This document shows, piece after piece, positions 26,031 to 35,451 of a stretch of 53,341 nt of DNA. A program made the position numbers and the translations under genes. How positions within the stretch are numbered: position 1 is the first letter of the stretch; each line of letters opens with the position of its first letter. The stretch lies in the NCBI GenBank assembly GCA_964431735.1, contig CAYSLJ010000025.1, positions 1-53,341 of the forward strand. Direction: 5' to 3'. This stretch comes from CALARM01 sp964431735. GTDB taxonomy: Bacteria; Vulcanimicrobiota; SpSt-956; JAKJGF01. The notes under the pieces were generated by a model. It was given only the letters and a program-made list of their open reading frames with translations. It searched no databases and was not told where the DNA came from.

Positions 26031-26154
26031 TCTGTCAGGAAACAACTACATCATATTTACAGTTTATATCGTGACGCATAACACGTTATGCGTGACGCGA
26101 GGATACTAATTATTCTAACAATTTGCCGGAGTTGTTTTTCTTGCAGTCCTTAGT
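26024..26154. repeat. CTTAG-bounded palindromic element, family P3 copy 2 (inverted)
   Basis: 131 bases, the reverse complement of 22441-22570 with scattered differences, from CTTAGGATCTG to CAGTCCTTAG. Together the three elements from 25797 to 26154 fill most of the 495-base gap before recN; I see no gene there. Confidence 0.82.
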
Positions 26155-26281
26155 GAACTATAACAGGGTTATTTTTGAGTAAACCCTTATTAGTGACCGG
26201 TACATATTTATTATATAGAATAAATTGCCGGATAATCACTGATAAATGCTCGCTGATCAATGAATTTGGGGGTGTAATATT

Positions 26282-27955
26282 TTGCTCAAAGAAATACATA
26301 TTTCCGATTTTACCCTTATGGATAATTTAAATATTTCTTTTTATCCGGGATTTAATGTTTTTACAGGAGAAACAGGGGCGGGAAAGTCAAATCTTATGGA
26401 TGCAATTTCCGTTGTACTCGGCCAGAGAGCCAGGGAAGATTATATAAGAAGCGGAAGGGAACAGGCAATTGTGGAAGCCCTTTTTGATATTTCTTCCAAT
26501 GATTTTTCCAGACAGATACTTTCCCTGAACGGTTTTGATAAAAGTGATGAACTGTTAATAAGCAGAACGATTAGCAAAAAAGGAAAGAATGTGTGCAGAG
26601 TAAACGGAAGACTTGTAACTACGTCTATCCTCTCGGAACTTGCTTCAACCCTTATAGAATTACAGGGTCAGCATGAAAATCAATCACTTTTCATTGTATC
26701 AAAACACCTGGATATACTGGATGATTTCGGGGCACTTTTATCTATAAAGGAAGATATATCACATAAATACAGAGAGCTCAGAGATATTAAGGGAGAAATT
26801 GACAGACTCAAAAATAATGACAGAGAACATGCCCAGAGAATGGATTTTTTAAAATTTGAAATTTCTGAAATAGAAGAAGCAAAACTTTCAGAAGGTGAAG
26901 AAGAAGAGCTTTTGAAAGAAAAATTATTTTTATCGAATATAGAGAAAATAAGCAAGGTTCTTTATGAGATATTTTTGATTACAGATGGTGACAGAGGGTT
27001 CAGTGAACTGTCAGATTCTATTCTTTCTCATCTGAATGAGGCTTCTTCTATGGATGAAAATTTAAAATCTTCTTATGAGAGGTTTGAAAATATATATTAT
27101 GAATTAAATGACCTTGTCAGCTGTCTTCGTCATTATACAGAAGTTCTGGAATTTAACCCTGACCGCCTTGAAGACGTAGTAAATAGATTGAGTATTATAG
27201 GGAAATTAAAACGGAAATATGGAAATTCCGTCTCTGAGGTTCTTACATATCTTGAACAGGCAAAAATTGAATTATCCAGTCTTTGCAATTCCGATATTAA
27301 ATTAGAGAAACTTGAAATTATAGAAAAAGAATTAAGAGAAAAACTCCTTCATAGCATGATAAAATTGTCTGGAAAAAGAAAAAAAAGTGCCGGTGCTCTT
27401 GAAAAAATTGTTAATAAAGAATTGAATGATATAGGTATGGGTAGTGCCAGATTAAAAGTAGCTTTTCTCTGTGAAGAAGATCCTCATGAAAAGCGTATGA
27501 CGGAAAAAGGTATCGACAGTATTGAGTTTTTATTCAGTGCAAATCCCGGTGAACCACTAAAACCTCTTGCCAGAATTGCATCAGGCGGTGAAATCTCCAG
27601 AGTTATGCTTTCTCTTAAATCAGCCCTTGCGAGGGTAAAAACCATTTCTACCCTGGTTTTTGACGAAGTTGATACAGGACTCGGAGGAGAAGCGGCAGGA
27701 AAGGTTGGAATAAAACTTCATAGCCTTTCTTCTTCCTATCAGGTAATATGTGTAACCCATTTGCCCCAGATTGCTTCTATTGCAGATACGCATTTTTTGC
27801 TCTATAAGTCAGATACAGGCGGAAGAGTTGTATCACTTATTAAAGAACTCCATGGAGAAGAAAGAATACTGGAAATAAGCCGTATGCTTGAAGGAGAAGA
27901 ACGATCACGCGCTTCAAGAGACCTTGCCGTAGAGATGCTGGGGAACAGGATTTAA
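26282..27955 (+). CDS. recN: DNA repair protein RecN
   Basis: 557 residues, full length. An SMC-like ATPase acting at double-strand breaks. Walker A is GETGAGKSNLMDAIS (residues 31-45), a coiled-coil region fills the middle, the signature is ASGGEISRVMLSL and Walker B is TLVFDEVDTGLGG. The TTG start is supported by GGGGGTG seven bases upstream, and MLKEIHISDFTLMDN is a typical RecN beginning. Downstream of tlyA as in Firmicutes, but argR/ahrC is missing and repeats fill the space. The TAA stop is followed at once by an AGTGAAA hairpin. Confidence 0.95.
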   Translation: MLKEIHISDFTLMDNLNISFYPGFNVFTGETGAGKSNLMDAISVVLGQRAREDYIRSGREQAIVEALFDISSNDFSRQILSLNGFDKSDELLISRTISKKGKNVCRVNGRLVTTSILSELASTLIELQGQHENQSLFIVSKHLDILDDFGALLSIKEDISHKYRELRDIKGEIDRLKNNDREHAQRMDFLKFEISEIEEAKLSEGEEEELLKEKLFLSNIEKISKVLYEIFLITDGDRGFSELSDSILSHLNEASSMDENLKSSYERFENIYYELNDLVSCLRHYTEVLEFNPDRLEDVVNRLSIIGKLKRKYGNSVSEVLTYLEQAKIELSSLCNSDIKLEKLEIIEKELREKLLHSMIKLSGKRKKSAGALEKIVNKELNDIGMGSARLKVAFLCEEDPHEKRMTEKGIDSIEFLFSANPGEPLKPLARIASGGEISRVMLSLKSALARVKTISTLVFDEVDTGLGGEAAGKVGIKLHSLSSSYQVICVTHLPQIASIADTHFLLYKSDTGGRVVSLIKELHGEERILEISRMLEGEERSRASRDLAVEMLGNRI

Positions 27956-27956
27956 C

Positions 27957-28019
27957 AGTGAAAAGTGAATAGTGAATAACATAAGGCATTAGTTACTCTT
28001 CACTCTTCACTCTTCACTA
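27957..28019. repeat. AGTGAAA hairpin between convergent stops
   Basis: AGTGAAAAGTGAATAGTGAA faces TTCACTCTTCACTCTTCACT across a short AT-rich loop. It occupies exactly the space between the recN stop and the convergent TPR gene stop, so it probably serves both as terminator. Confidence 0.78.
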
Positions 28020-28871
28020 TTATTGACTTTCCAGTTCCTGTATCAGGTCTTCTACTTCACCGGCATTGGATGCATCGGGGTTGAGTTCCAGATATTTCTT
28101 GAATTCAGCCAGAGATGCCAGTTTATCGCCTTTTTCATAATAAACAAGTCCCAGGTTATAATGTAATACAGGTATATTATCATTTACCTTCAGCGCTTTT
28201 TTGAAATGTTCCAGTGCCAGTTCCATAGAACCTTCTTTTTTATAAATAAGACCTATATTATTAAGTGAATTTACATCTTCCGGCTTTAATTCTATGGCTT
28301 TATTATAATATTTGATAGCCATTTCTTTATTATTCATCAGATCATAAACAAGGGCTATGTTATAGTTCAGATCAGGGTCTTTTTGATTTATTTTCAGAGC
28401 TTTCTCAAAGGTTTTTATTGCTTTTTCCTGTTCACCTTTTTCTTTATAAGCTACACCCAGGTTATTCAGTATATCTGCTTTATCAGGAGCCAGTTCTGTT
28501 GCTCTTTCATAGTATTTTATTGCTTCATCGAGATCTCCTGATTTCTTGTAGGCCAGACCAAGATTGTAATAGGCCTGCCAGAAAGCGGGATCGCTCTGAA
28601 TTGTTTTTTCGTAATATTTTTTACTTTCGTCATTTTCTCCTATAGCAGAATAAGCCATTGCTATACCGAAAGATGCGAGACTCATTTCAGGGTCTGTCTC
28701 AAGGGCTTTTTCCCATTCTTCAATGGCTTTTTCATATTCTCTGTGTTCATAGAAGAGTTTCCCCTGCTGGTAATGCCACAGTGACTCTTCCGGATAATCC
28801 TTTGCAAAACAGGGATAGATGAGGCACAGTATAAAACTTACTGTCATAACAAATAATGTTGCGTATTTCAT
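28020..28871 (-). CDS. secreted TPR protein
   Basis: 283 residues from ATG 28871; an ATG two codons upstream is too close to the ribosome binding site AAAGGA. A signal peptide (about 1-24, KYATLFVMTVSFILCLIYPCFA) is followed by seven or so TPR units from residue 30 to 265 (for example AFWQAYYNLGLAYKKSGDLD). Such proteins act as scaffolds outside the cytoplasm; no partner can be named. It follows the CDF transporter gene by about 20 bases, in one transcription unit. Confidence 0.85.
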   Translation of the reverse strand: MKYATLFVMTVSFILCLIYPCFAKDYPEESLWHYQQGKLFYEHREYEKAIEEWEKALETDPEMSLASFGIAMAYSAIGENDESKKYYEKTIQSDPAFWQAYYNLGLAYKKSGDLDEAIKYYERATELAPDKADILNNLGVAYKEKGEQEKAIKTFEKALKINQKDPDLNYNIALVYDLMNNKEMAIKYYNKAIELKPEDVNSLNNIGLIYKKEGSMELALEHFKKALKVNDNIPVLHYNLGLVYYEKGDKLASLAEFKKYLELNPDASNAGEVEDLIQELESQ

Positions 28872-28892
28872 AATCATTTCCTTTCTTAATGG

Positions 28893-29825
28893 TTAATTCT
28901 TTTTATCTTCTTCCGACCCTTTATCATATTCAGGAAATATTCCTGTAGGTACGACTGAATCAGGTTCTATATGTATCAATACATTGCAGTTTTTGAGTTG
29001 TGCTTTAATGTCATCTTCCAGATGATTACAGAAATCATGGGCTTTTTTTACTGTTGTATGTCCTTTTACTACAAGATGAAGGTCTACAAATCTCTCTGCG
29101 CCGGATTTCCTTGTCCTCAGGTTATGAAAGCTCACATATTCCTCATAATGTTCAAGTATAATCTCTTTTATTAAATTTTCTTCTTCCGGCGGAAGTTTCT
29201 GATCCATAAGGCCTTTAACCGATTTATGAGTCATTTCATAGGCAGCTTTCATAATAAAAAATGCTGTTATTATTGCTACTATTGAATCCAGTATATAAAA
29301 TTTTGTCATCCATATTATAAAAAGGCCTGTCATTACACCTGCAGATGTATAAACATCTGCCATAAGATGCCATCCGTCTGCTTCCAGTGCAAGGGAATCA
29401 TATTTTTTTGCTCCTGCCAGAAGCTTTCTTGATATATAGAGATTGGTTATTGTTGAAAACAGCATAACCCAGAACCCTGGCCCTGCTTCAATCGGTTCAG
29501 GATGATAAAGTTTTTTTATAGCTCCATATATTATAAGAATTGCAGCTACAAATATGAGAAGTGCTTCAACACTGCCGGAGATATTTTCTATTTTTCCATG
29601 TCCGTAGGGATGATCCTTATCTGCAGGTTTCGATGCTTCTCTTACAGCCCAGAAAGCCATTATAGCAGCAATCAAATCTATGCCTGAATGAACTGCTTCT
29701 GATAATACACTGACTGAATTGGTAAGTAATCCTACCAGTATTTTTAGTATTACCAGAGTCGTATTGGATATGACAGAAAGAGATGCCAGTTTTTGTGCAG
29801 CTTTTCTTTCTGTTGCTTCTTCCAA
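28893..29825 (-). CDS. cation diffusion facilitator transporter
   Basis: 310 residues. Exports divalent cations, most likely zinc, by proton antiport. The family metal site is HxxxD twice, in EAVHSGIDLI (second membrane span) and DGWHLMADVYTS (fifth span). DHPYGHGKIE precedes the third span, and the last 80 residues form the cytoplasmic ferredoxin-like dimerisation domain. Metal preference cannot be read beyond the HD-HD pattern common in zinc exporters. The TTG start is backed by AAAGGAGA nine bases upstream. Confidence 0.92.
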   Translation of the reverse strand: MEEATERKAAQKLASLSVISNTTLVILKILVGLLTNSVSVLSEAVHSGIDLIAAIMAFWAVREASKPADKDHPYGHGKIENISGSVEALLIFVAAILIIYGAIKKLYHPEPIEAGPGFWVMLFSTITNLYISRKLLAGAKKYDSLALEADGWHLMADVYTSAGVMTGLFIIWMTKFYILDSIVAIITAFFIMKAAYEMTHKSVKGLMDQKLPPEEENLIKEIILEHYEEYVSFHNLRTRKSGAERFVDLHLVVKGHTTVKKAHDFCNHLEDDIKAQLKNCNVLIHIEPDSVVPTGIFPEYDKGSEEDKKN

Positions 29826-29922
29826 ATAGAATAATCTCCTTTCTATTTAAAGGTAATGAGTATTATAGCATATATCTTTATGGCATGTCCAGAAATTGAA
29901 CGGGCATGACCGTAAATAATTC

Positions 29923-30020
29923 TTACTGACCTGAGCATAAGGATTTAATAAAAGTTTTCCTCCCGTCACGCGTTACATGTTACGCGTCACGAGAGCATTA
30001 TTTATTATTTATACTCACTA
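29923..30020. repeat. TTACTGACC palindromic element, family P4 copy 2
   Basis: TTACTGACCTGAGCATAAGG ... CTCCCGTCACGCGTTAC ... TTATTTATACTCACTA. It lies in the 298-base divergent gap between the CDF gene and the DUF2298 gene, upstream of the latter's promoter. Confidence 0.8.
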
Positions 30021-30051
30021 TAAAATATTAATGTTCAACCCGGTAAAACTA

Positions 30052-30080
30052 TTGCATAGCATTCAGAATTATAATATACT
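30052..30080 (+). promoter_or_regulatory. probable sigma-70 promoter of the DUF2298 gene
   Basis: TTGCAT (30052-30057) and TATACT (30075-30080) with a 17-base spacer; an alternative TATAAT at 30070 is badly spaced. The ATG follows 43 bases later after AAAGGA. Confidence 0.5.
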
Positions 30081-30123
30081 ATGGAGAATATTTTTATAGT
30101 TATTTTATAAAGGAATTACTATT

Positions 30124-33100
30124 ATGGACGATAAACATTCAGATAAGAATTCTGCCAATAAAGATTTTAACGAATCAGGTGAACAATCTGGAAGTGAAGT
30201 AGACAAAAATTCTCTTTCAGAAGAAGCTACGGGAGAAAATGAAAAATCGGGAAGCGAAATTTTAAAAGAATCTTTAACATGGAAAACTCTTCTGTTATTT
30301 GCAGGTATAATGTTGCTTGGTGCCTATTTTCGATTTACCGGACTTAACTGGGATGACGGACGACATCTTCATCCTGACGAGAGATTTCTCACCATGGTTG
30401 AAACCTCACTGGTCTGGCCTTCTTCTATAGGAGAATATTTAAATGAAAGAAAATCCACTCTTAATCCCAGAAATGTGGGGTATGATTATTTTACCTATGG
30501 CACACTTCCCACGACTATAGTAAAAGGTGCAGGTATTTTATTAAATAAAACGGATTATGACAGGATAAATCTTGTAGGACGGGCAGTAAGTGGCATTCTG
30601 GATCTCGGTTCTGTTTTATTTATATTCTTAACAGGCAGAATTATTTTTAGAGACAACAGGATTGCCATAATGGCCGGATTCTTTTTTGCTACGTCTGTCC
30701 TTGCAATTCAACAGGCTCATTTTTTTGTAGTAGATTCTTTTGCAGCTTTTTTTACAACTGTGTCATTATACTGTCTTTCCAGAGCACAGAGGTGGGGGAA
30801 AATGGTTGATTTTTTAATGGCAGGTTTCTTTTTTGCCCTTTCTATGGCATGTAAAGTATCTGTATTTACTCTGTTCTTTGTCATAGTGGCGATTTCCATA
30901 TACAGGCTGGCAGCTCCGGGGAAGACGAAAATGAAGAATAAGATTTTAGATGTTCTGCATATAATTCTTCTGACTGCTGTCGTTTCTTTTATTGTTTTCA
31001 GAATTGCCATGCCTGATGCTTTCAGGGGAACCAGTCTTATGAGCCCGAGTGAGAGATGGCTCGGTAATATTTCCAGTATAAGGCTTGAAATGAATGGCCA
31101 TACAGATCCTCCTTACTGTAAACAATGGACAGGCAAAACCCCTGTAATATATCCTTTAAAACAGATGTTTCTCTGGGGAATGGGACCGGCTCTCACTATT
31201 GCCGCATGGGGCGGATGGGTTTTAACAGGTTATTTTATAATCTACAGGAGAGACTTTACAGGTCTTGTACCGTTTATATGGATTGGACTGCTCTTTTTGC
31301 ATCAGAGCACACAGTTTGTAAAATATATGCGTTATTTTCTCCCTATTTATCCGTTTCTGGCTCTTATGGCAGCATGGTTTCTTATATTTCTTTACGACAT
31401 GGCCAGACGTCATAACCGCAGATTATGGACTATGGCAAAATTGCTTATTGGATGTGTCTGTATCTTTACCTTTTTGTGGTCTATTGCATTTACTGCTGTT
31501 TACAGAAAAGCTCACAGTAGAATAGAAGCGAGTCGATGGATTTTCGACCATATAAAGGCAGGTTCTTCTCTTTCCTTTGAACACTGGGATGATGCTCTTC
31601 CTTTTTCCTTTCCCGGTAAAGATCCTTCTGTATATAAACAGGTCGAAATGAAATGGTATGACGAAGACACAGAGGAAAAACGTCAGAGAGCATTTCTCTG
31701 GCTGGAGGAAACCGATTATATAGTATTGAGCAGTAACAGACTTTATGCTTCCATTCCTCTTTTGCCTCTCAGGTATCCTATGACTGTAGTTTATTATAAA
31801 TCTCTTTTTGACGGTACCCTTGGTTTTGAAAAAATTGCCGATTTTACTTCCTATCCAGAGTTATGTGGCATATCCATACCTGATCAATCTGCAGAAGAAT
31901 CTTTTACCGTTTACGATCATCCCAGAGTTCAGATATTCAAGAAAACACCTCTTTATTCCCTTAAAAGGGCAAAAGAAATTTTAGGTAATGTAAATCTGGA
32001 TAATATCGTTATGATGAAGCCCGTAGATGCTTCAAAGTGGAAAAACGCCACATTTATACCGGAAAAGGAGCTTTCTGTCTACAGGAAAGAAGGCACATGG
32101 AGCGAGTTGTTTAATAGAAACGGTATTGTCAATAAAATACCGGTAATTGTATGGGTTGCTCTGATTGAAGTGCTCGGACTTATTGCCGCTCCCTATCTGT
32201 TTATTGCCTGCAGGGCTCTTCCTGACAGAGGATACGGTCTGTCTAAAACACTCGGTATGCTCCTTGTTGCATGGTTTATATGGATAGTGGCAGGTTTTAA
32301 ACTGTTTTATTTTTCAGCATCAGGTATATGTGCTGTTATTCTCGTTATAACCTGTGGTTCTGTATATTTATTATATAAAAGATGGCCTGAATTTAAAGCT
32401 TTTCTCTCAGAAAGCAAACATATGTTACTTGCAGAAGAGTGTCTGTTCTGGGTATTTTTTATTATATTTCTTTTGATTCGCATGGCAAATCCCGATCTCT
32501 GGCATGGTGCTCTCGGTGGTGAAAAACCTATGGATTTTGCTTATTTTAATGCTGTAATAAAATCTCCTTTTTTCCCTCCTTATAATCCCTGGTTTGCCGG
32601 AGGTTATATAAATTATTATTATTTCGGCTTTGTTCTTACAGGAACACTGGTTAAACTTGCAGGCATAATACCGTCTGTAGCATATAATCTGTCTATACCG
32701 ACTTTTTTTGCCATGACCGGTGCCGGTTCTTTCTGTGTTGTTCTGGCTTTAAGCAATAAGGATAGGAACAAAAAAAAGGTAGAGGAAATATGTGCTGCCA
32801 TAGCCGGTGCAGTATTTGTATGTATTGCAGGTAATTTCGGTGAAATAAAAATTATAATGGACAGTATTGCCTCTCTGGGTAATATGTTATCGCCATCTGC
32901 TTTTTATATAGTGAAACTCTTTTATGGTTTTATCGCTATTGTACAGGGTAAAGTAATTTCTGTGAGCAATGAAAGATGGTACTGGGAGGCTACGAGGCTT
33001 ATTTCCCATCCTTCCGGTGAAGCAGGACCTATAAATGAATTTCCATGGTTTACTTATTTATATGGTGATCTCCATGCTCATGGCATGGCTCTTCCTCTCA

Positions 33101-35409
33101 CATTGCTTGCTTTCGGCCTTATTGTCTCGCTCATCAGAAGCAGACACCTGAATATATTGTTATTATTTTTTCTGGCTTTAACGACAGGAGGACTGTGGCC
33201 TGCAAATACATGGGATTTTCCCACTTACAGTTTTTTATCATTTATAGGATTAATATTATACTATTCGGAGAAAGAAACAAATCCTGTGATAAGTGTAAAA
33301 AAATCCTTTTTAGTCTGGCTGGCACTTGTTCTGACAGGATATATCCTTTACATACCATATCATAAATATTATGTATCAGGTTATAGTGCTTTTGAAATAT
33401 GGCATGGTTCTCATACGGCGGTAAGAGATTATCTGCTTATCCATGGTTTTTTCCTTTTTATTATTATAACAGCCCTTGTTAATGAATTCTGGTACGGCAG
33501 AAATAATAATAAATTATTAAAATTTTTCCGATTAATTTTGAACAATTTTAATAAATATTCCCGTGTTATGAGATCTTATAAATATTATTTAAAAAAAGAT
33601 GTTAAATCTTATTTTCCTCAGTGCAATATTATTTTGTTTGTATTTCTGGGATTAATATTTATTTCTATTGTCCATCCTCTGGCAGGACTCTGTCTGTTTA
33701 TATTCGTTTTTACAATACTATTATCATATAAAAGAAGTCCCTGTCGTCCCGGACAGTTTACACTGATTTTTATAGCTATGGCTTTACTCATGTCTGTTAT
33801 GGTAGAGTTTTTAGTGTTAAAGGGCGATGTGGGACGCATGAATACGGTTTTTAAATTCTATCTTCAGATATGGGTGATGTTTGCTCTGGCTTCTGCCCGG
33901 GGAACATTGATTATATTTGAACATATGGAAAAATGGAAAAAATTATGGAAATTTCTATGGCTAACGGTATTTTTTCTGCTCTTTACATCTGTAATGCTTT
34001 ATCCTTTTCTGTCTACAGGTGCTAAAATAAGGGACAGATTTGATGTGAATGCAGGATATACACTTGACGGTACAGTTTTTATGAATAAAGGTGTATATAA
34101 TTTTAAATCTCATAATATTCAACTATTATCTGATAAAAAAGCTATGGAATGGATGGAAGATAATATAAAAGGTTCTCCTGTCGTATGTGAGTTCAATACA
34201 GGTGATCTTTATACATGGTGCAACAGATTTTCCATATATACAGGTCTCCCTTCCATTATAGGATGGGACTGGCATGAAAGGCAGCAACTTTCTGTTATTT
34301 CGGAACAGGTATCGAAGAGAATATCACATGTTAAGACTGTATATAATACGCCTGACCCGTGGGAAGCCTACAGGATTCTCAGGAGTTATGATGCAGAATA
34401 TATTATAGTCGGTCACCTGGAACGTGCTTGCTCCAATCCTGAAGGTACAGGTAAATTCGAGGCAAATGCCGGGATATTGTGGGAGAAACTATATGATAAT
34501 GAAGGTCTTCAGATTTATAAATTAATAAAGGTAGATATGAACAAAATGAATGATATAATGCCTTTACTTAAACGCTCTGTTCCTGCAGAGAAACCTGTAT
34601 CTGTAATGGTACAGAGAACAGATCTCACCTTTATACCTGTAAATGCATTTAAGGGAGGGAGAGGTCAGACACCGGGAATGTTTAATGAACCACGGGATCT
34701 GGGAACAGACAGAGACAATAATATTTATACTGTAGATTTCAGGAATTACAGGATAGAGAAGTTTGACAGTAAAGGTAATTTCCTTATGTATTTCGGCTCG
34801 AAAGGTTCTGAACAGGGGCAATTTAATGATCCATGCGGTATTTCTATAGATGAACATGGCAATATATTTGTTGCAGATACATGGAATCAGAGAATAGAGA
34901 AGTTTTCTTCTCAGGGAACATGTTTGCTCAATCTTGAACATTCATTCTACGGGCCGAGAGATATGGCCACTGACAGAGAAGGAAATATTTATGTAAGTGA
35001 TACAGGTAATTCCGTTATAAAGAAATTTGATAAAAATGGAAATTTCCTTCTTGAGTTCGGGAGAGAAGTGTCCCTTTCCGAGCCATGGGGTATTATTGTC
35101 GGCACAGATGAAGAGATCTATGCAGGAGATACAGGAAGCAGATCCATAAAAGTATTTAATTCACAGGGAAAATTTTTGAGACAATGGAAATTGAATAAAG
35201 AAAAATGCAGTGAACTATACCTGTGTTCCTCAAAAAATGGTATTATAGTAAGTGATACCTTTAACGGAGTTATTACAAAATTTGATAGAAACGGCAAGAT
35301 ACTGAAAGAACTTGAGGTTTCTTCTCCTGCCGGAGTTATTGAAGATTCTAAAGGGAATATAATTTATGTTAATATCAATGAAGACAGATTTGTAAAAATT
35401 TCTTTTTAA
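30124..35409 (+). CDS. giant membrane protein: GT-C transferase + DUF2298 (YYY) + NHL repeats
   Basis: 1761 residues. An acidic, Ser/Glu-rich cytoplasmic tail (1-55) precedes a GT-C type glycosyltransferase-like region (about 60-640) with LNWDDGRHLHPDERF near residue 74 and many membrane spans. Residues about 700-1450 are the DUF2298 'YYY' membrane domain, with GGYINYYYFGF and FPWFTYLYGDLHAHGM. From about 1515 to the end are roughly five NHL repeats (EPRDLGTDRDNNIYTVDF, VADTWNQRIEKF), a beta-propeller likely outside the cell. DUF2298 proteins are known from Chloroflexi and archaea and often pair with such transferases; the enzymatic role is not established. I infer a surface glycan transferase with a binding propeller. 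No frameshift is seen. Confidence 0.85.
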   Translation: MDDKHSDKNSANKDFNESGEQSGSEVDKNSLSEEATGENEKSGSEILKESLTWKTLLLFAGIMLLGAYFRFTGLNWDDGRHLHPDERFLTMVETSLVWPSSIGEYLNERKSTLNPRNVGYDYFTYGTLPTTIVKGAGILLNKTDYDRINLVGRAVSGILDLGSVLFIFLTGRIIFRDNRIAIMAGFFFATSVLAIQQAHFFVVDSFAAFFTTVSLYCLSRAQRWGKMVDFLMAGFFFALSMACKVSVFTLFFVIVAISIYRLAAPGKTKMKNKILDVLHIILLTAVVSFIVFRIAMPDAFRGTSLMSPSERWLGNISSIRLEMNGHTDPPYCKQWTGKTPVIYPLKQMFLWGMGPALTIAAWGGWVLTGYFIIYRRDFTGLVPFIWIGLLFLHQSTQFVKYMRYFLPIYPFLALMAAWFLIFLYDMARRHNRRLWTMAKLLIGCVCIFTFLWSIAFTAVYRKAHSRIEASRWIFDHIKAGSSLSFEHWDDALPFSFPGKDPSVYKQVEMKWYDEDTEEKRQRAFLWLEETDYIVLSSNRLYASIPLLPLRYPMTVVYYKSLFDGTLGFEKIADFTSYPELCGISIPDQSAEESFTVYDHPRVQIFKKTPLYSLKRAKEILGNVNLDNIVMMKPVDASKWKNATFIPEKELSVYRKEGTWSELFNRNGIVNKIPVIVWVALIEVLGLIAAPYLFIACRALPDRGYGLSKTLGMLLVAWFIWIVAGFKLFYFSASGICAVILVITCGSVYLLYKRWPEFKAFLSESKHMLLAEECLFWVFFIIFLLIRMANPDLWHGALGGEKPMDFAYFNAVIKSPFFPPYNPWFAGGYINYYYFGFVLTGTLVKLAGIIPSVAYNLSIPTFFAMTGAGSFCVVLALSNKDRNKKKVEEICAAIAGAVFVCIAGNFGEIKIIMDSIASLGNMLSPSAFYIVKLFYGFIAIVQGKVISVSNERWYWEATRLISHPSGEAGPINEFPWFTYLYGDLHAHGMALPLTLLAFGLIVSLIRSRHLNILLLFFLALTTGGLWPANTWDFPTYSFLSFIGLILYYSEKETNPVISVKKSFLVWLALVLTGYILYIPYHKYYVSGYSAFEIWHGSHTAVRDYLLIHGFFLFIIITALVNEFWYGRNNNKLLKFFRLILNNFNKYSRVMRSYKYYLKKDVKSYFPQCNIILFVFLGLIFISIVHPLAGLCLFIFVFTILLSYKRSPCRPGQFTLIFIAMALLMSVMVEFLVLKGDVGRMNTVFKFYLQIWVMFALASARGTLIIFEHMEKWKKLWKFLWLTVFFLLFTSVMLYPFLSTGAKIRDRFDVNAGYTLDGTVFMNKGVYNFKSHNIQLLSDKKAMEWMEDNIKGSPVVCEFNTGDLYTWCNRFSIYTGLPSIIGWDWHERQQLSVISEQVSKRISHVKTVYNTPDPWEAYRILRSYDAEYIIVGHLERACSNPEGTGKFEANAGILWEKLYDNEGLQIYKLIKVDMNKMNDIMPLLKRSVPAEKPVSVMVQRTDLTFIPVNAFKGGRGQTPGMFNEPRDLGTDRDNNIYTVDFRNYRIEKFDSKGNFLMYFGSKGSEQGQFNDPCGISIDEHGNIFVADTWNQRIEKFSSQGTCLLNLEHSFYGPRDMATDREGNIYVSDTGNSVIKKFDKNGNFLLEFGREVSLSEPWGIIVGTDEEIYAGDTGSRSIKVFNSQGKFLRQWKLNKEKCSELYLCSSKNGIIVSDTFNGVITKFDRNGKILKELEVSSPAGVIEDSKGNIIYVNINEDRFVKISF

Positions 35410-35451
35410 AGTAAAAAAATATTACGTATGACACGTCACAAAGGAGTAATT

